Both the position numbers and the translations under genes were made by a program. From CAYSLU01 sp964431965 (GTDB lineage: Bacteria > Verrucomicrobiota > Kiritimatiellia > CAIKKV01 > CAYSLU01), in NCBI GenBank assembly GCA_964431965.1, contig CAYSLU010000055.1, positions 1-35,669 on the forward strand: a stretch of DNA of 35,669 nt. Reading direction: 5' to 3'. Shown here one piece after another: positions 1 through 8,442 of this stretch; position 1 is the first letter of the stretch; each line of letters starts with the position of its first letter. The notes beneath the pieces were generated by a model. The model was not told the DNA's origin. It did no database searches and was given only the letters and a program-made list of their open reading frames with translations.

Positions 1-2360
1 TAGATGCCGGGGGGCGAGCAGGTGATCGTGGTCGCGGCGCCAGACAGGCCATCGGCATGGGCTTCCAGCACGACGGCGCCGACTGTGCCGGTAGGCCGTA
101 CGATAGCCAGGGCCTTACCGCGCCAAAGGCTGTGCACATTGCCGCGGTAGGGTTCGGTATTCCGGGGATCCGCCGACGCCACCGCCGCCAGCCCGCCAGG
201 CCCTCGCAGGGTAAAGAAGACCGTGTGGTCTGCGGTCGGCACGACTACCCCGCTCTTGTCCACCGCCGTGACCGTAACATAGGCCAAGTCATCCGGATCG
301 GCCCGGATAGCGCCGCGATCCACCTCCAGCGCCAGGTGATCGGCAGGGCCGGCGGTGCGCAGAACGGTCTCGGCGACATTGCCACCCTTTGTCCACGCCA
401 CGGCTTTCAACTCACCCGGCGCAAAGGGAACTTGAAACGTGGCAATATGTCGGGTCTCCATCGTGGCCGGCTGACGGCCCAGGGACCGGCCGTTAAGAAA
501 CAGTTCGACCTCATCACAGTCGAAATAGACATCCACCTGGAGCGTCTTCCCGGTGGTCCCCGGCCAGGTCCAGCTCGGTTGAACATCGTGCCAGCCCCAG
601 GAACTGACCTCGATTTTGAATCCTTCCGGAAGCGGCGGATGGACGGCGATGAACGGAGTCCGGGCCACCTTCCACAGGACGTCCCGGTAATAGGATTGGG
701 GACGTTTCCAGCCGCAAAGATCGAGGTCGCCGCAATTGGCCTGATGCCAGGGATATCCCGGCATGTGGCCTTCGCTCTTGCCTGCCTCAAACGTCCGCCC
801 GATGCCGGCTTCGCCAAGGTAGTCCAGACAGGTCCAGACAAAATCACCTGCGACGTGCGGACAGGTCTCAACGACTTTCCAGTATTCGAAGGCGCGGTTT
901 GGGAAGGATTCGGTCGCAATGATGACGCGGTTCGGGCATCGCTCGTGATCCTTCACGCTGGCTTCTGCCTCGTAATTGTATCCGCACACATCGAGGGCAG
1001 AGAACAGCTCATCGAGGCCGCTCCAGGGACCGGCGCCCCAGAGATTGCAGATGCCGGCGGTAACCGGACGGGAGGGTTCAACCGCTCGCACGCGATCGGC
1101 CAGCATCCGGGCAATGCGGGCGCCTTCAGGAAATCCCCGTTCGATTAACTCGTTGCCGATACTCCATAGAACGATCGAAGGGTGGTTGCGATCGCGGCGG
1201 AGCATGCTGTCGAGATCCCGCTGCCACCAGTCATTGAATCGGCGGTGGTAGTCGAACGGGATCTTCTCCAGTTGCCACACGTCGAACGCCTCGTCAATAA
1301 CCAGCATCCCAAGCCGGTCGCAGGCATCCAGGAAGGCTGTGGACGGAGGATTATGGGCGCACCGCACGGCGTTGTACCCGCTGGCCTTAAGGAGTTCGAC
1401 CTTGCGCTCCTCGGCCCGGTCAATGGATTGCGCGCCCAGCGGCCCGCAATCGTGATGGACGCAGCCGCCCTTGAGCAGGAGCGGCTGGTTATTCAATACA
1501 AATCCCTCCGCCGGTGTGAACCGGAGTGTCCGGATGCCAAACGGAGTGGATTCCACATCGCATTCCCCGTCGGCGGCGAGCAGGCGAGTTTCCAGGCGAT
1601 ACAATGCCGGCTGGTCCACGGACCAACACCGTGGCTGCGGAATGGGCAGCGTCCTTTTGACGGGAGTTATGCCACCGGGGGTGGCGGTGGCAGAGGTTTC
1701 TGCACGGGCAACCTCCCCGCCCGCCGGATCCAGCACACGCCACTGAAGGGTAACGGGCGTGGCCGTCTGTACTGTGTTCTCGATCTCGGCGCACACGGCC
1801 ACGGCGGCCGCGGTCTCGCTGACCGACAGCGTGGCGATGCTGATTCCCCAATGCGCCAGATGTACCGGACCCGTGACATGGAGCCAAACATGGCGGTAGA
1901 TGCCGGAGCCCGCGTACCAGCGGGTATGAGGGGAGCCCGACGAATCCAGGCGGATCGCCAGCACGTTGGTTTTCCCTGGCTCAAGCTGGGAGGTCAGATC
2001 CACAAAGAAGCCGGTGTAGCCGTAGGGATGCTCGCCCAGAACGCGGCCGTTCAACCAAAGCTCAGCATTCTGGTAGGCCCCGTCGAACTCCAGGCACACC
2101 CGTTTGCCCGCCCAGTCGGCAGGGACGGTGAAGGACTTACGGTACCAGCCCATGCCATCAATGAAGAACCCGCCATTACTGCCGGACGGATGGTCCGGCG
2201 ACCGCGGCAGCTCAATACTCCAATCGTGGGGAAGATCCAGCAGCCGCCAGTTTGAATCGTCAAACGTCGGGGTCAGCGCAAAATGCAATTCGTCGAACTT
2301 TTCCGGATTGGCCAGGCGGAAACGCCAGGCGGTATCGAACGGTTGTCGTTGCATGATCAT
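1..2360 (-). CDS. Glycoside hydrolase family 2 (beta-galactosidase/beta-glucuronidase type), touching left edge
   Basis: The protein is about 786 residues and has the GH2 order: an N-terminal jelly-roll sugar-binding domain, an Ig-like sandwich, a TIM barrel and C-terminal Ig-like domains. The barrel carries the family signatures: a KASGYNAVRCAHNPPS strand, then WSIGNEL with the presumed acid/base Glu404, then ATESFP with the presumed nucleophile Glu484. The 80-residue spacing fits GH2. The start is ATG 2360 (or in-frame ATG 2354), with no strong Shine-Dalgarno sequence. There is no signal peptide, so cytoplasmic action on imported glycosides is inferred. The frame is open down to base 3 and the next codon begins TA, so the stop may lie exactly at the edge; the length fits a complete protein. 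The exact substrate cannot be read from the sequence. It is transcribed away from the URO-D-like gene. Confidence 0.9.
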   Translation of the reverse strand, partial: MIMQRQPFDTAWRFRLANPEKFDELHFALTPTFDDSNWRLLDLPHDWSIELPRSPDHPSGSNGGFFIDGMGWYRKSFTVPADWAGKRVCLEFDGAYQNAELWLNGRVLGEHPYGYTGFFVDLTSQLEPGKTNVLAIRLDSSGSPHTRWYAGSGIYRHVWLHVTGPVHLAHWGISIATLSVSETAAAVAVCAEIENTVQTATPVTLQWRVLDPAGGEVARAETSATATPGGITPVKRTLPIPQPRCWSVDQPALYRLETRLLAADGECDVESTPFGIRTLRFTPAEGFVLNNQPLLLKGGCVHHDCGPLGAQSIDRAEERKVELLKASGYNAVRCAHNPPSTAFLDACDRLGMLVIDEAFDVWQLEKIPFDYHRRFNDWWQRDLDSMLRRDRNHPSIVLWSIGNELIERGFPEGARIARMLADRVRAVEPSRPVTAGICNLWGAGPWSGLDELFSALDVCGYNYEAEASVKDHERCPNRVIIATESFPNRAFEYWKVVETCPHVAGDFVWTCLDYLGEAGIGRTFEAGKSEGHMPGYPWHQANCGDLDLCGWKRPQSYYRDVLWKVARTPFIAVHPPLPEGFKIEVSSWGWHDVQPSWTWPGTTGKTLQVDVYFDCDEVELFLNGRSLGRQPATMETRHIATFQVPFAPGELKAVAWTKGGNVAETVLRTAGPADHLALEVDRGAIRADPDDLAYVTVTAVDKSGVVVPTADHTVFFTLRGPGGLAAVASADPRNTEPYRGNVHSLWRGKALAIVRPTGTVGAVVLEAHADGLSGAATTITCSPPGI

Positions 2361-2722
2361 CTCAAGCGATAAGAGATCGCCTTTCCGCCGCGACCGGCCG
2401 GCACCTTTCCTGAGCGCCGAAAACGGGTATTGGACGACCTCGGTCCGTATGGGAGCAGGATCCGCGGCGGCGAGCAAGCGCGATTTCGGAATTACTGGCG
2501 ATCTCGATCACGGCCGAGGTCGATGGGATCGTTCGCGATAGCGGGCTAGAAGATCGTCAAGACGGCGCCCTTGGCACCAATCCAAGTGAAGAAGAACTGC
2601 GTACCGGCTTCGGTCGGCCGCGGAAGCGCGGCCGCTCCATGGAAAGAGCATATTCAGACTATTCTGGGAACGTTAGTATGGCCGCGATCACGCGTCGGAA
2701 ATGCGGACCTGGGGAGGCTAGA
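2361..2722. other. Divergent intergenic region between the GH2 and URO-D-like genes
   Basis: This 362-base gap separates two divergently transcribed genes and must hold both promoters. I see no convincing -35/-10 pair. A short inverted repeat, CTTGG (2570-2574) and CCAAG (2582-2586), could be an operator half-site pair but is too short to rely on. No credible small coding region was found. Confidence 0.5.
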
Positions 2723-3739
2723 GTGCGAACGCCAGACAAGAACAGATATCTACAAGCCGTGCGGCACGTTGAAACCGGAGAGGTGCCGTTTCAAGAAACA
2801 GAGTTTGCCCGTCCCATCAGCGAGGGCCTTCTCGGCAAGTCCCTGCCGCCGGTGCGCTGCTACGAACTGCCGGGACGGGACGTCGTGGATTTGTATCGCT
2901 CGGCGGGCTGCGACATGGCTTACCTCGCCTGCATCTGGGAACTGGGGCGTAAGAACTTCATCGACGAACAGGGCCGCGAACACTACGTGGACGGCCTGTT
3001 CAAGACGCGCGAGAGCCTGCTCACCCTCTCGTTTCCGGACTTCGGGACGATCCGGCGCAGGCTCGATGATGTCTCCGGTGCCCTATCTGGGACCGGCTTG
3101 GGCCTGATCTACGCCCCGAATCCCGTGCCGTTCATGGTGACGACGGCCATGGGGTATCAGGATTACTACGAGGGGTTGCTGCTCAACCCCGGGTTCGCGC
3201 TGGAGTTCCAGCGCCGGCTCTGGGACTGGTGCATGGGAGAACTGGATCTGGCGATGGAGTATCCGGTGGATGTCATCCGCATCGGCGCCGTTCTATGCAC
3301 CAAGCAGGGGCCGATGATGTCACGTGACGCGCTGGAGCAGTTCGAATATCCCTTCCTGCGCGAGGCGGCCCGCCGGATCCACGCCAGGGGCCGGCTGGCC
3401 ATGCTCCATTCCGACGGCGATCTGCGGGCCCTGATGCCCGACCTCGTCGCCATGGGCTTTAACATCCTCCACCCTATCGAGCCCTGCGATGGCGAGCAGG
3501 ATATCTGCGCCTACAAGGCCCGGTACGGCGATCGCCTGGCCCTCCACGGCAACCTCGACGTGGGAAGCGTGCTGGCCCCCTGCACGCCCGACGAGGTTCG
3601 GCGCGCCACGCAGGCGCATGTGAAGAAGCTTTCGCCCGGCGGCGGATTCATCTGCGGCTCAAGCCACGACATATCCGGGGATGTCCCCCTCCCCAACCTG
3701 ATCGCCATGCGCGATGCCGTGCATGAGCAGAGGGTCTGA
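2723..3739 (+). CDS. Uroporphyrinogen decarboxylase (URO-D)-like TIM-barrel protein
   Basis: A 338-residue protein of the URO-D/MtaA/CmuA superfamily. The family includes haem-pathway decarboxylases and corrinoid or coenzyme M methyltransferases. Late barrel strands are recognisable: a HSDGD loop at His229-Asp233, then NILHPIEPC, LHGNLDV and FICGSSHDI with Cys311. In the zinc-dependent methyltransferases the first loop is usually His-X-Cys; here that Cys is Asp231, so a canonical zinc thiolate site is not complete. The start is GTG 2723, chosen because GGAGG at 2713-2717 sits 5 nt upstream; a longer in-frame ATG at 2639 lacks such a site and adds an unrelated tail. It is next to sugar genes rather than haem genes, so it is probably not HemE. 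Substrate unknown. Confidence 0.8.
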   Translation: MRTPDKNRYLQAVRHVETGEVPFQETEFARPISEGLLGKSLPPVRCYELPGRDVVDLYRSAGCDMAYLACIWELGRKNFIDEQGREHYVDGLFKTRESLLTLSFPDFGTIRRRLDDVSGALSGTGLGLIYAPNPVPFMVTTAMGYQDYYEGLLLNPGFALEFQRRLWDWCMGELDLAMEYPVDVIRIGAVLCTKQGPMMSRDALEQFEYPFLREAARRIHARGRLAMLHSDGDLRALMPDLVAMGFNILHPIEPCDGEQDICAYKARYGDRLALHGNLDVGSVLAPCTPDEVRRATQAHVKKLSPGGGFICGSSHDISGDVPLPNLIAMRDAVHEQRV

Positions 3740-3775
3740 GAACCAAAGGTTCAGGGGTGTCAGACCCTAGGAACC
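3731..3775. repeat. Nested palindrome downstream of the URO-D-like gene (terminator or REP-like element)
   Basis: AGGGTCTGA at 3731-3739 pairs with TCAGACCCT at 3760-3768. Inside it GAACC (3740-3744) pairs with GGTTC (3748-3752). GGTTC can instead pair with a second GAACC at 3771-3775, giving two mutually exclusive folds. The outer arm begins before the stop codon of the upstream gene. There is no U-tract, so this may be a REP-like element rather than a simple terminator. Confidence 0.5.
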
Positions 3776-4080
3776 TGATCTGTCGGTCTGTTTCAGTCTT
3801 CCTCTCTTCCTCTTGTCATTTCGTCCAAATCCGCGATCAGATGTTTGCTCAGTCTCGTGAGCAAACGCCCAGGACGAGCAGCCGCAACCCCACCGACGGC
3901 ACCAAGGATTCGCTGCCTTGGCAACACGGCAAGGAATCCGAGGCGGATCACGGAATCGGCCAGAAGGCCGGACACGGCGAAAACGGCGGCTACGAGGCCC
4001 CTGCTTCTTCTCCCGCCAGTACTCCAGCGACAGTTCAATCACGGGACGCATGGACACTGATCACTGATCACTACTCGCCC
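3776..4080. other. Non-coding or degenerate stretch
   Basis: No supportable gene was found. An open frame of about 81 codons on the minus strand (3793-4038) has one hydrophobic run but no recognisable family and no ribosome binding site. A 7-base tandem, TGATCAC TGATCAC, lies close to the end of the CBM9-like fragment, at about 4059-4072. The stretch adjoins remnants of a CBM9-like gene and a recombinase, so it is probably part of the same decayed patch. Confidence 0.4.
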
Positions 4081-4584
4081 CTACCGCTTCACCAGCTCCA
4101 GCGGCGCATGGTTCCAGATGTTGTGCCCCCAGCTCAGCAGCGGCTGGAACCCGTACACATCCATCCCCTTCTCCGCATAGCGGTCCAGCCACACCAGCAT
4201 CACGTTAAGCCGGTCCCCCGCTTCCGGCCGGTTGCCCCGCGTATACGTCGGCAGCTCGCGGAATGGCACGGCGATCTCCACCGAATACCCCTCGTCCACA
4301 TCCCCCGGCTGGTTCGGCGTGCCCCGGATGTCCGTGCCGATGCGCAGCCCCGCCACGTTCTCCCCTGCCCTCGCCAGCCCGCCCCACCCCTTGAAAATGT
4401 TCGTATCCGCACAGTCGAACCCGAAGTATAGACAGTCACGGTCCCACAGCACTCGCCACACCGTGGCCGCCGGGCCCGCATTGGTTTCGCCCAGCCGGTA
4501 CCCGTTCGTGAACGCCTCTGATAAGAAATCGCTTTTCGGGCAGTACCGGCACGCGCCCGTTTCGACTGGCCTGAAGGAGCGGTT
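4081..4584 (-). pseudogene. CBM9-like carbohydrate-binding domain, 5'-truncated fragment
   Basis: The open frame, about 167 codons ending at TAG 4081-4083, resembles the second half of the CBM9-like domains of sugar-binding secreted proteins. Visible elements are VWRVLWDRDCLYFGFDC, a DEGYSVEIAVPF strand and a GDRLNVMLVW strand. Upstream the frame runs to a TGA at 4585-4587, but it contains no plausible start with a ribosome binding site; the only start-like codon is an internal GTG at 4461. There is no signal peptide and no catalytic partner. The best reading is the remnant of a larger gene whose 5' part was lost, next to recombinase debris. An alternative is a real small protein using a rare start. 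No function is claimed beyond sugar binding. Confidence 0.6.
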
Positions 4585-4629
4585 TCATGGGGGAAACGGT
4601 AGCCGAGCTGGGGTCAGGGGGCAAGGTGA

Positions 4630-4899
4630 GCGGGTGAGGTCTTTCAGCCAGCACATCGACGTTCCGCTGTAGGTTCGGAACACACGCAGGACCCATTCCC
4701 GGCGGTCGGCTTCAACGGCGACAGGCGGGTCTTCTGGCACCGTTTCAGGAACTTTTTCATCATCCGTTGCCTGAGAAACGGCGCCGCCGGGCCTGCCATT
4801 ATGAAGTGGACGGGGCACGATTCGGCGACGATGGTGCTGCACTATGCGGCGGCGATCCAGCAGTCGGACGTGTACGCCGAATTCAGGAAGGTGTCGTGA
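4630..4899 (+). pseudogene. Tyrosine recombinase (phage/island integrase) 3' remnant
   Basis: In the frame ending at TGA 4897-4899, the last about 55 residues show the C-terminal catalytic signature of tyrosine recombinases. It has HRFR (the HxxR box, 4738-4749), then a MKWTGHDSATMVLHYA segment with the Gly-His pair at 4813-4818 and the presumed nucleophilic Tyr at 4843-4845. Upstream the frame is interrupted by TGA at 4627-4629. The N-terminal domains and the first catalytic Arg are missing, so it cannot be active. It ends 66 bases from the 3' end of tRNA-Asp, which lies on the other strand. This is the usual arrangement of an integrated island's recombinase at a tRNA attachment site. Confidence 0.6.
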
Positions 4900-4965
4900 G
4901 CGTGGGGAAAATATGGGGAACCCGTCTGCGACTATGTGGATTCCCTGGGAAACTCGCCAAAAAGA

Positions 4966-5042
4966 TGGCGGGAGCGACGGGACTCGAACCCGCAACAACC
5001 AGATCGACAATCTGGGACTCTAACCGATTGAGCTACGCCCCC
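4966..5042 (-). tRNA. tRNA-Asp (GTC)
   Basis: Read on the minus strand, acceptor arm GGGGGCG pairs with CGCTCCC with one G-U pair. The D-stem is GCTC/GAGT. The anticodon stem CCAGA/TCTGG encloses loop TTGTCGA, giving anticodon GTC. The T-arm carries GTTCGAGTCC. The discriminator G (4969) is followed by a genomically encoded CCA (4968-4966). Its 3' end faces the recombinase remnant, consistent with past use as an attachment site. Confidence 0.95.
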
Positions 5043-5062
5043 GAAAAAGAAAAGCGGCGGAT

Positions 5063-5091
5063 ATGATTGTTGAAACGGCGGGCGCTTTCAA
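5063..5091 (-). promoter_or_regulatory. Putative sigma70-type promoter of tRNA-Asp
   Basis: On the minus strand, TTGAAA (5091-5086) is followed by a 17-base spacer and AATCAT (5068-5063), about 20 bases before the mature tRNA 5' end. The -35 box is good and the -10 box is weak. Confidence 0.4.
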
Positions 5092-5118
5092 GCACTTTTT
5101 GGGATGGAGGACAAAGCG

Positions 5119-8100
5119 ATGGCTCAGACCGAACTCTCGCACCGCGTGGCGACCCGGGCCGAAATGGATGCATGGCCCGTCGACCGACTGGAATCCGGAG
5201 AGAAACGCTGGGCCGAAAGCACCTGGGGCGCCGGCCCGCTCGACGGCCCCGGCCGCCTGCTATACAACTGGAACACTTGGCCGTGCCGCGTCGTCTTCGA
5301 GGTGCGCGACAACGCGCTGGTTGCGCGCGGCGAAGCGGCCTGGCGCCGGTCGCAGCTCTCAGTCCGCATGAAGGGGCTCAAACTCGTCGCCGCGGCGACC
5401 GGTGAAGACGTTCGCGACGCCGTCCTCGTGCGCTACGACGGCGAATGCGTGATCATCGACTTCCGCCCAGTTGCCGGCCCGGGCCTCTACCATCTCTACT
5501 ACGCGGCGGCCGATGCCCCGCGATTCTCGCCATCCGCCGAGTGGCTGGCGCGGCGCGATGCCGGCGCCCGACCGGCACGCGCCGCGGGCTTGCGCATCGA
5601 GGCGCGCTGCGCCATTGACGACTTCGACGTGATGGAGCGTGTGGCCACCGCCGCGGAGGTCGCCGCTCTCCTGGATCGCCACGCACAGGATCCCTATCTG
5701 GTCTTTCCCGAGGACCGGGACCGGCCGATCAAACTGCAGTTCGAACTCCCGGCGCACTGGACGCTCGATGGCCCGCGGACTACCATCACGCTGGCGGCCG
5801 ACCGGAACGAGTACCGCGTGTTCCAACTCGGCGTCTGGGCTGCCCGCTGCGACATACCGAACGTGCACGTGCGCCCTTCGGACTTGCAGGGCCCCGGCGG
5901 CGCCTGGTTACCAGCCGGGCGTGTTCAGTGCCTGACCCTCGAAACACGCGCCCGTAGCCGACACATCGTCCCGCCAAACGGACGCTGTCGAATCCCGCAG
6001 GGACAGATCCGCGCCCTCTGGTTCGGCATCGACATCCCGGAGGATGCCCCTCCTGGCGATTACACGGGGTCCATCGCCGTCCGTCCCGAGGGGCAGCCCG
6101 CAGTCACGATCCCCCTGCACCTGACCGTCTCGGACCGCATCATTGCCGAGCGCGGCGACCACGACCTGTCGCGGCTCAGCCGGCTGCGCTGGATCGAGAG
6201 CGATGTCGGCCTCTCGGATGCGGTCTTCCCGCCCTATCAGCCGTTGCGGATCGAGGAGGACGGACGCCTGATCCGGACATGGGGGCACACCGTGCGACTC
6301 GGCCCCATCGGGCTTCCCGCCGCCGTGGACGTCGGGCCCACTTCAGTCCTGGCCGGCCCAGTCACACTTCAGGGCCGCGTCGGCCGTCGCCGCGTGCGTT
6401 GGGGGAATCCCACCTGCCGCATCACGCGATCCGAACCCGGCGTCGTGGAATGGGCGGGCCACGCCGAGGCGCCGGGCGCCACACTCCTGACCGTCGGGCG
6501 AATGGAGTACGACGGTTGCGTGCTGCTCACCGTTTCGCTGACGCCATCCGGCACCTCGGCGACGGAGGTCCGCGATCTGACGCTCACCGTGCCGTGGCGC
6601 CGGGAGAGCGCCGCTCTGGCAACCGGCATGGGCTACCGCGGCCGCCGTGACGGCGACCGGGCGTGGCGCCTCGCTCCGCGGGACGGGCGCGGGTTCTCGC
6701 CTTCGGTGTGGATGGGATCCGTCCATGCCGGGCTCGGATGGGCTACATGGGTTCAGCCGCCGGGCTCGGCCGAAGCGGTCGCCGGCCTGTCGGGGGTCGA
6801 GCCCTCGACGGGTGCCGGTCAGGCGTGGGACGACCCGAGTCGTCCGGATGCGGCCACGATCACGGAGCGGGGCCGCCGCGTCGAACTCAGGCTCCGCCTG
6901 GGAACCCACCGCCTGGCGGCCGGGACGACATGGAGCCTGACCTTTGCCCTGCTCCCCACCCCGGTCAAACCGCGCGACGATCGACACTGGGACTTCCGCT
7001 ACATGCACAAGGGCGGCGGGTTCCGTCCCTCGGACGGCGATACGCCGCAGAGCTTCCTGAAGGACGGATGCCGCCGGCTGGATATGGTGGTGGACACCCT
7101 CGGCGTCCGGCGCCTCAACCTGCACGATTGGTGGGGCCCCGCGTTCAACTACCCGTGGCAATGGGACGGGCCGGACAATCTGGCCCGCCTCACCGCCGAA
7201 GCGCATCGCCGCGGCCTGCGGGTCAAGGTCTACAACTCAGGCCGGGAGCTCTCCATCTTCGCCCCGGAGTTCTGGGCGCTGGCGTACGAGGGAACAAGCC
7301 ACCGATTCCGCGACTCCGTCGAGTCCGCCCCGCGGCTGTGGTTCCAGGATGCGTGGCGCCAGAATCATCTGCCAGACGGCTTTCCGGCCGGCTGGCCGCG
7401 CGTCCATGACGATCGGGGAAACGAGCACGCCATCCCGGTTTCGAACGCGACGCGCAACGGCAACTTCTACCTCGAATCGATGCGCTACATGACGCGGTTC
7501 TTCGGCACCGACGGCGCGTACTGGGACGGAGCGGACGGCCCCTCGCTCGGGCACCGCGAGATGGCCAAGCGCCTCTGGGTCATGTTCCGCCAGACCAATC
7601 CCGACGCGACCACGGATGTTCATCACGGGCATTCCCTGATCGACTCGCCGATCAGCGCCCACATGCTGTGCTTCCCGTTCGTGGACAGCCTGTGGCACGG
7701 GGAGGGATTCGACTACGACCGGCTGGACCCGTGGGCTTGGCTGGTCGAGGTGGCCGCCCTGCCGTTCGGCGTGCCGTCCGAAATGCTCGGCGGCGAGGAC
7801 TACCTCGGGCGCGGCATGCTCTTCGGCATCTGGCCCCGGCACGGCTGGTACCGCGAAACAGAGGACGTGCCCAAGCTCTGGAGGTTCTTCAGCCGGTTCG
7901 GCATCCGGGACGCGCGGATGCTCGGCTGGTGGGATCCGCCGAACGGGGTGACCCTGGACCGCCCGGACACGCTGGCCACGGCGTTCTGCCATCCGGAGAA
8001 CGGCGTGCTTCTGGCCCTGGCCACCTGGCATCCCCAGCTGGCCGCATGGATGGAGATGACGCTGGACGTGTCCCTGCTCCTCGACCGCAAGCGGCTGGGG

Positions 8101-8220
8101 CTGCCGCGGGGGAAACTGGTGGCAACGGACGTCCTGAGCGATGCCCCGGTCGACCTGCTCGCGCCCGTGCCGCTACCCGACGCAAAGGCCGGCCGGCTCC
8201 TGTGGATCCGGCCGGGCTGA
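5119..8220 (+). CDS. Large putative glycosidase, DUF6067-like (GH123/DUF4091-related architecture)
   Basis: A protein of 1033 residues with no signal peptide. The N-terminal half is beta-rich. Around residues 320-340 it has the PPGDYTGSIAV...VTIPLHLTVSD motif that precedes the catalytic region in DUF4091/DUF6067 proteins. The C-terminal half looks like a TIM barrel: GVRRLNLHDWWGPAFNYPW, GLRVKVYNSGRE, and an acidic FGTDGAYWDGADG strand typical of glycosidase-like barrels. The start ATG 5119 was chosen because GGAGG at 5106-5110 lies 8 nt upstream; ATG 5104 would overlap that site. It heads a run of three plus-strand genes. Activity on an oligosaccharide is inferred from family and context; the catalytic residues are not established. 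Confidence 0.7.
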   Translation: MAQTELSHRVATRAEMDAWPVDRLESGEKRWAESTWGAGPLDGPGRLLYNWNTWPCRVVFEVRDNALVARGEAAWRRSQLSVRMKGLKLVAAATGEDVRDAVLVRYDGECVIIDFRPVAGPGLYHLYYAAADAPRFSPSAEWLARRDAGARPARAAGLRIEARCAIDDFDVMERVATAAEVAALLDRHAQDPYLVFPEDRDRPIKLQFELPAHWTLDGPRTTITLAADRNEYRVFQLGVWAARCDIPNVHVRPSDLQGPGGAWLPAGRVQCLTLETRARSRHIVPPNGRCRIPQGQIRALWFGIDIPEDAPPGDYTGSIAVRPEGQPAVTIPLHLTVSDRIIAERGDHDLSRLSRLRWIESDVGLSDAVFPPYQPLRIEEDGRLIRTWGHTVRLGPIGLPAAVDVGPTSVLAGPVTLQGRVGRRRVRWGNPTCRITRSEPGVVEWAGHAEAPGATLLTVGRMEYDGCVLLTVSLTPSGTSATEVRDLTLTVPWRRESAALATGMGYRGRRDGDRAWRLAPRDGRGFSPSVWMGSVHAGLGWATWVQPPGSAEAVAGLSGVEPSTGAGQAWDDPSRPDAATITERGRRVELRLRLGTHRLAAGTTWSLTFALLPTPVKPRDDRHWDFRYMHKGGGFRPSDGDTPQSFLKDGCRRLDMVVDTLGVRRLNLHDWWGPAFNYPWQWDGPDNLARLTAEAHRRGLRVKVYNSGRELSIFAPEFWALAYEGTSHRFRDSVESAPRLWFQDAWRQNHLPDGFPAGWPRVHDDRGNEHAIPVSNATRNGNFYLESMRYMTRFFGTDGAYWDGADGPSLGHREMAKRLWVMFRQTNPDATTDVHHGHSLIDSPISAHMLCFPFVDSLWHGEGFDYDRLDPWAWLVEVAALPFGVPSEMLGGEDYLGRGMLFGIWPRHGWYRETEDVPKLWRFFSRFGIRDARMLGWWDPPNGVTLDRPDTLATAFCHPENGVLLALATWHPQLAAWMEMTLDVSLLLDRKRLGLPRGKLVATDVLSDAPVDLLAPVPLPDAKAGRLLWIRPG

Positions 8221-8358
8221 TCGGCCACGCGTAATGGGCCAGTGACACGACGGGGAAAGGAACCCGAACCGGCCGGGGACGGCCGGCTCCAGGGATACCG
8301 CTTGTCCTCGTTCCGCCCGACGCGTCACCGACGCCTTGCAGCCGCACATCGATTGGCG

Positions 8359-8388
8359 TTGCCCGACCTGTGCGCCGCCGCGTATACA
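8359..8388 (+). promoter_or_regulatory. Putative sigma70-type promoter for the DUF5107-TPR gene
   Basis: TTGCCC (8359-8364), an 18-base spacer and TATACA (8383-8388) lie about 55 bases before ATG 8443. The AT-rich -10 stands out in very GC-rich sequence. It suggests the second and third genes of the cluster can be transcribed without the first. Confidence 0.5.
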
Positions 8389-8442
8389 CTTCGCGTGCCG
8401 TCGAAGTCGTCTGCGGCACGGGTACGCAGGAGTCGCTGTCAT

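Noticed and set aside
2570..2586. CTTGG/CCAAG inverted repeat as an operator
   Set aside because: The arms are only 5 bases, and such repeats occur by chance.
3793..4038. Minus-strand frame of 81 codons with one hydrophobic run
   Set aside because: No ribosome binding site, no recognised family, and located in an apparently degenerate stretch.
4585..5010. Long minus-strand reading frame starting MSIWLLRVRVPS
   Set aside because: Its start reads through the tRNA-Asp gene, a well-known source of false genes, and the rest is antisense to the recombinase remnant.
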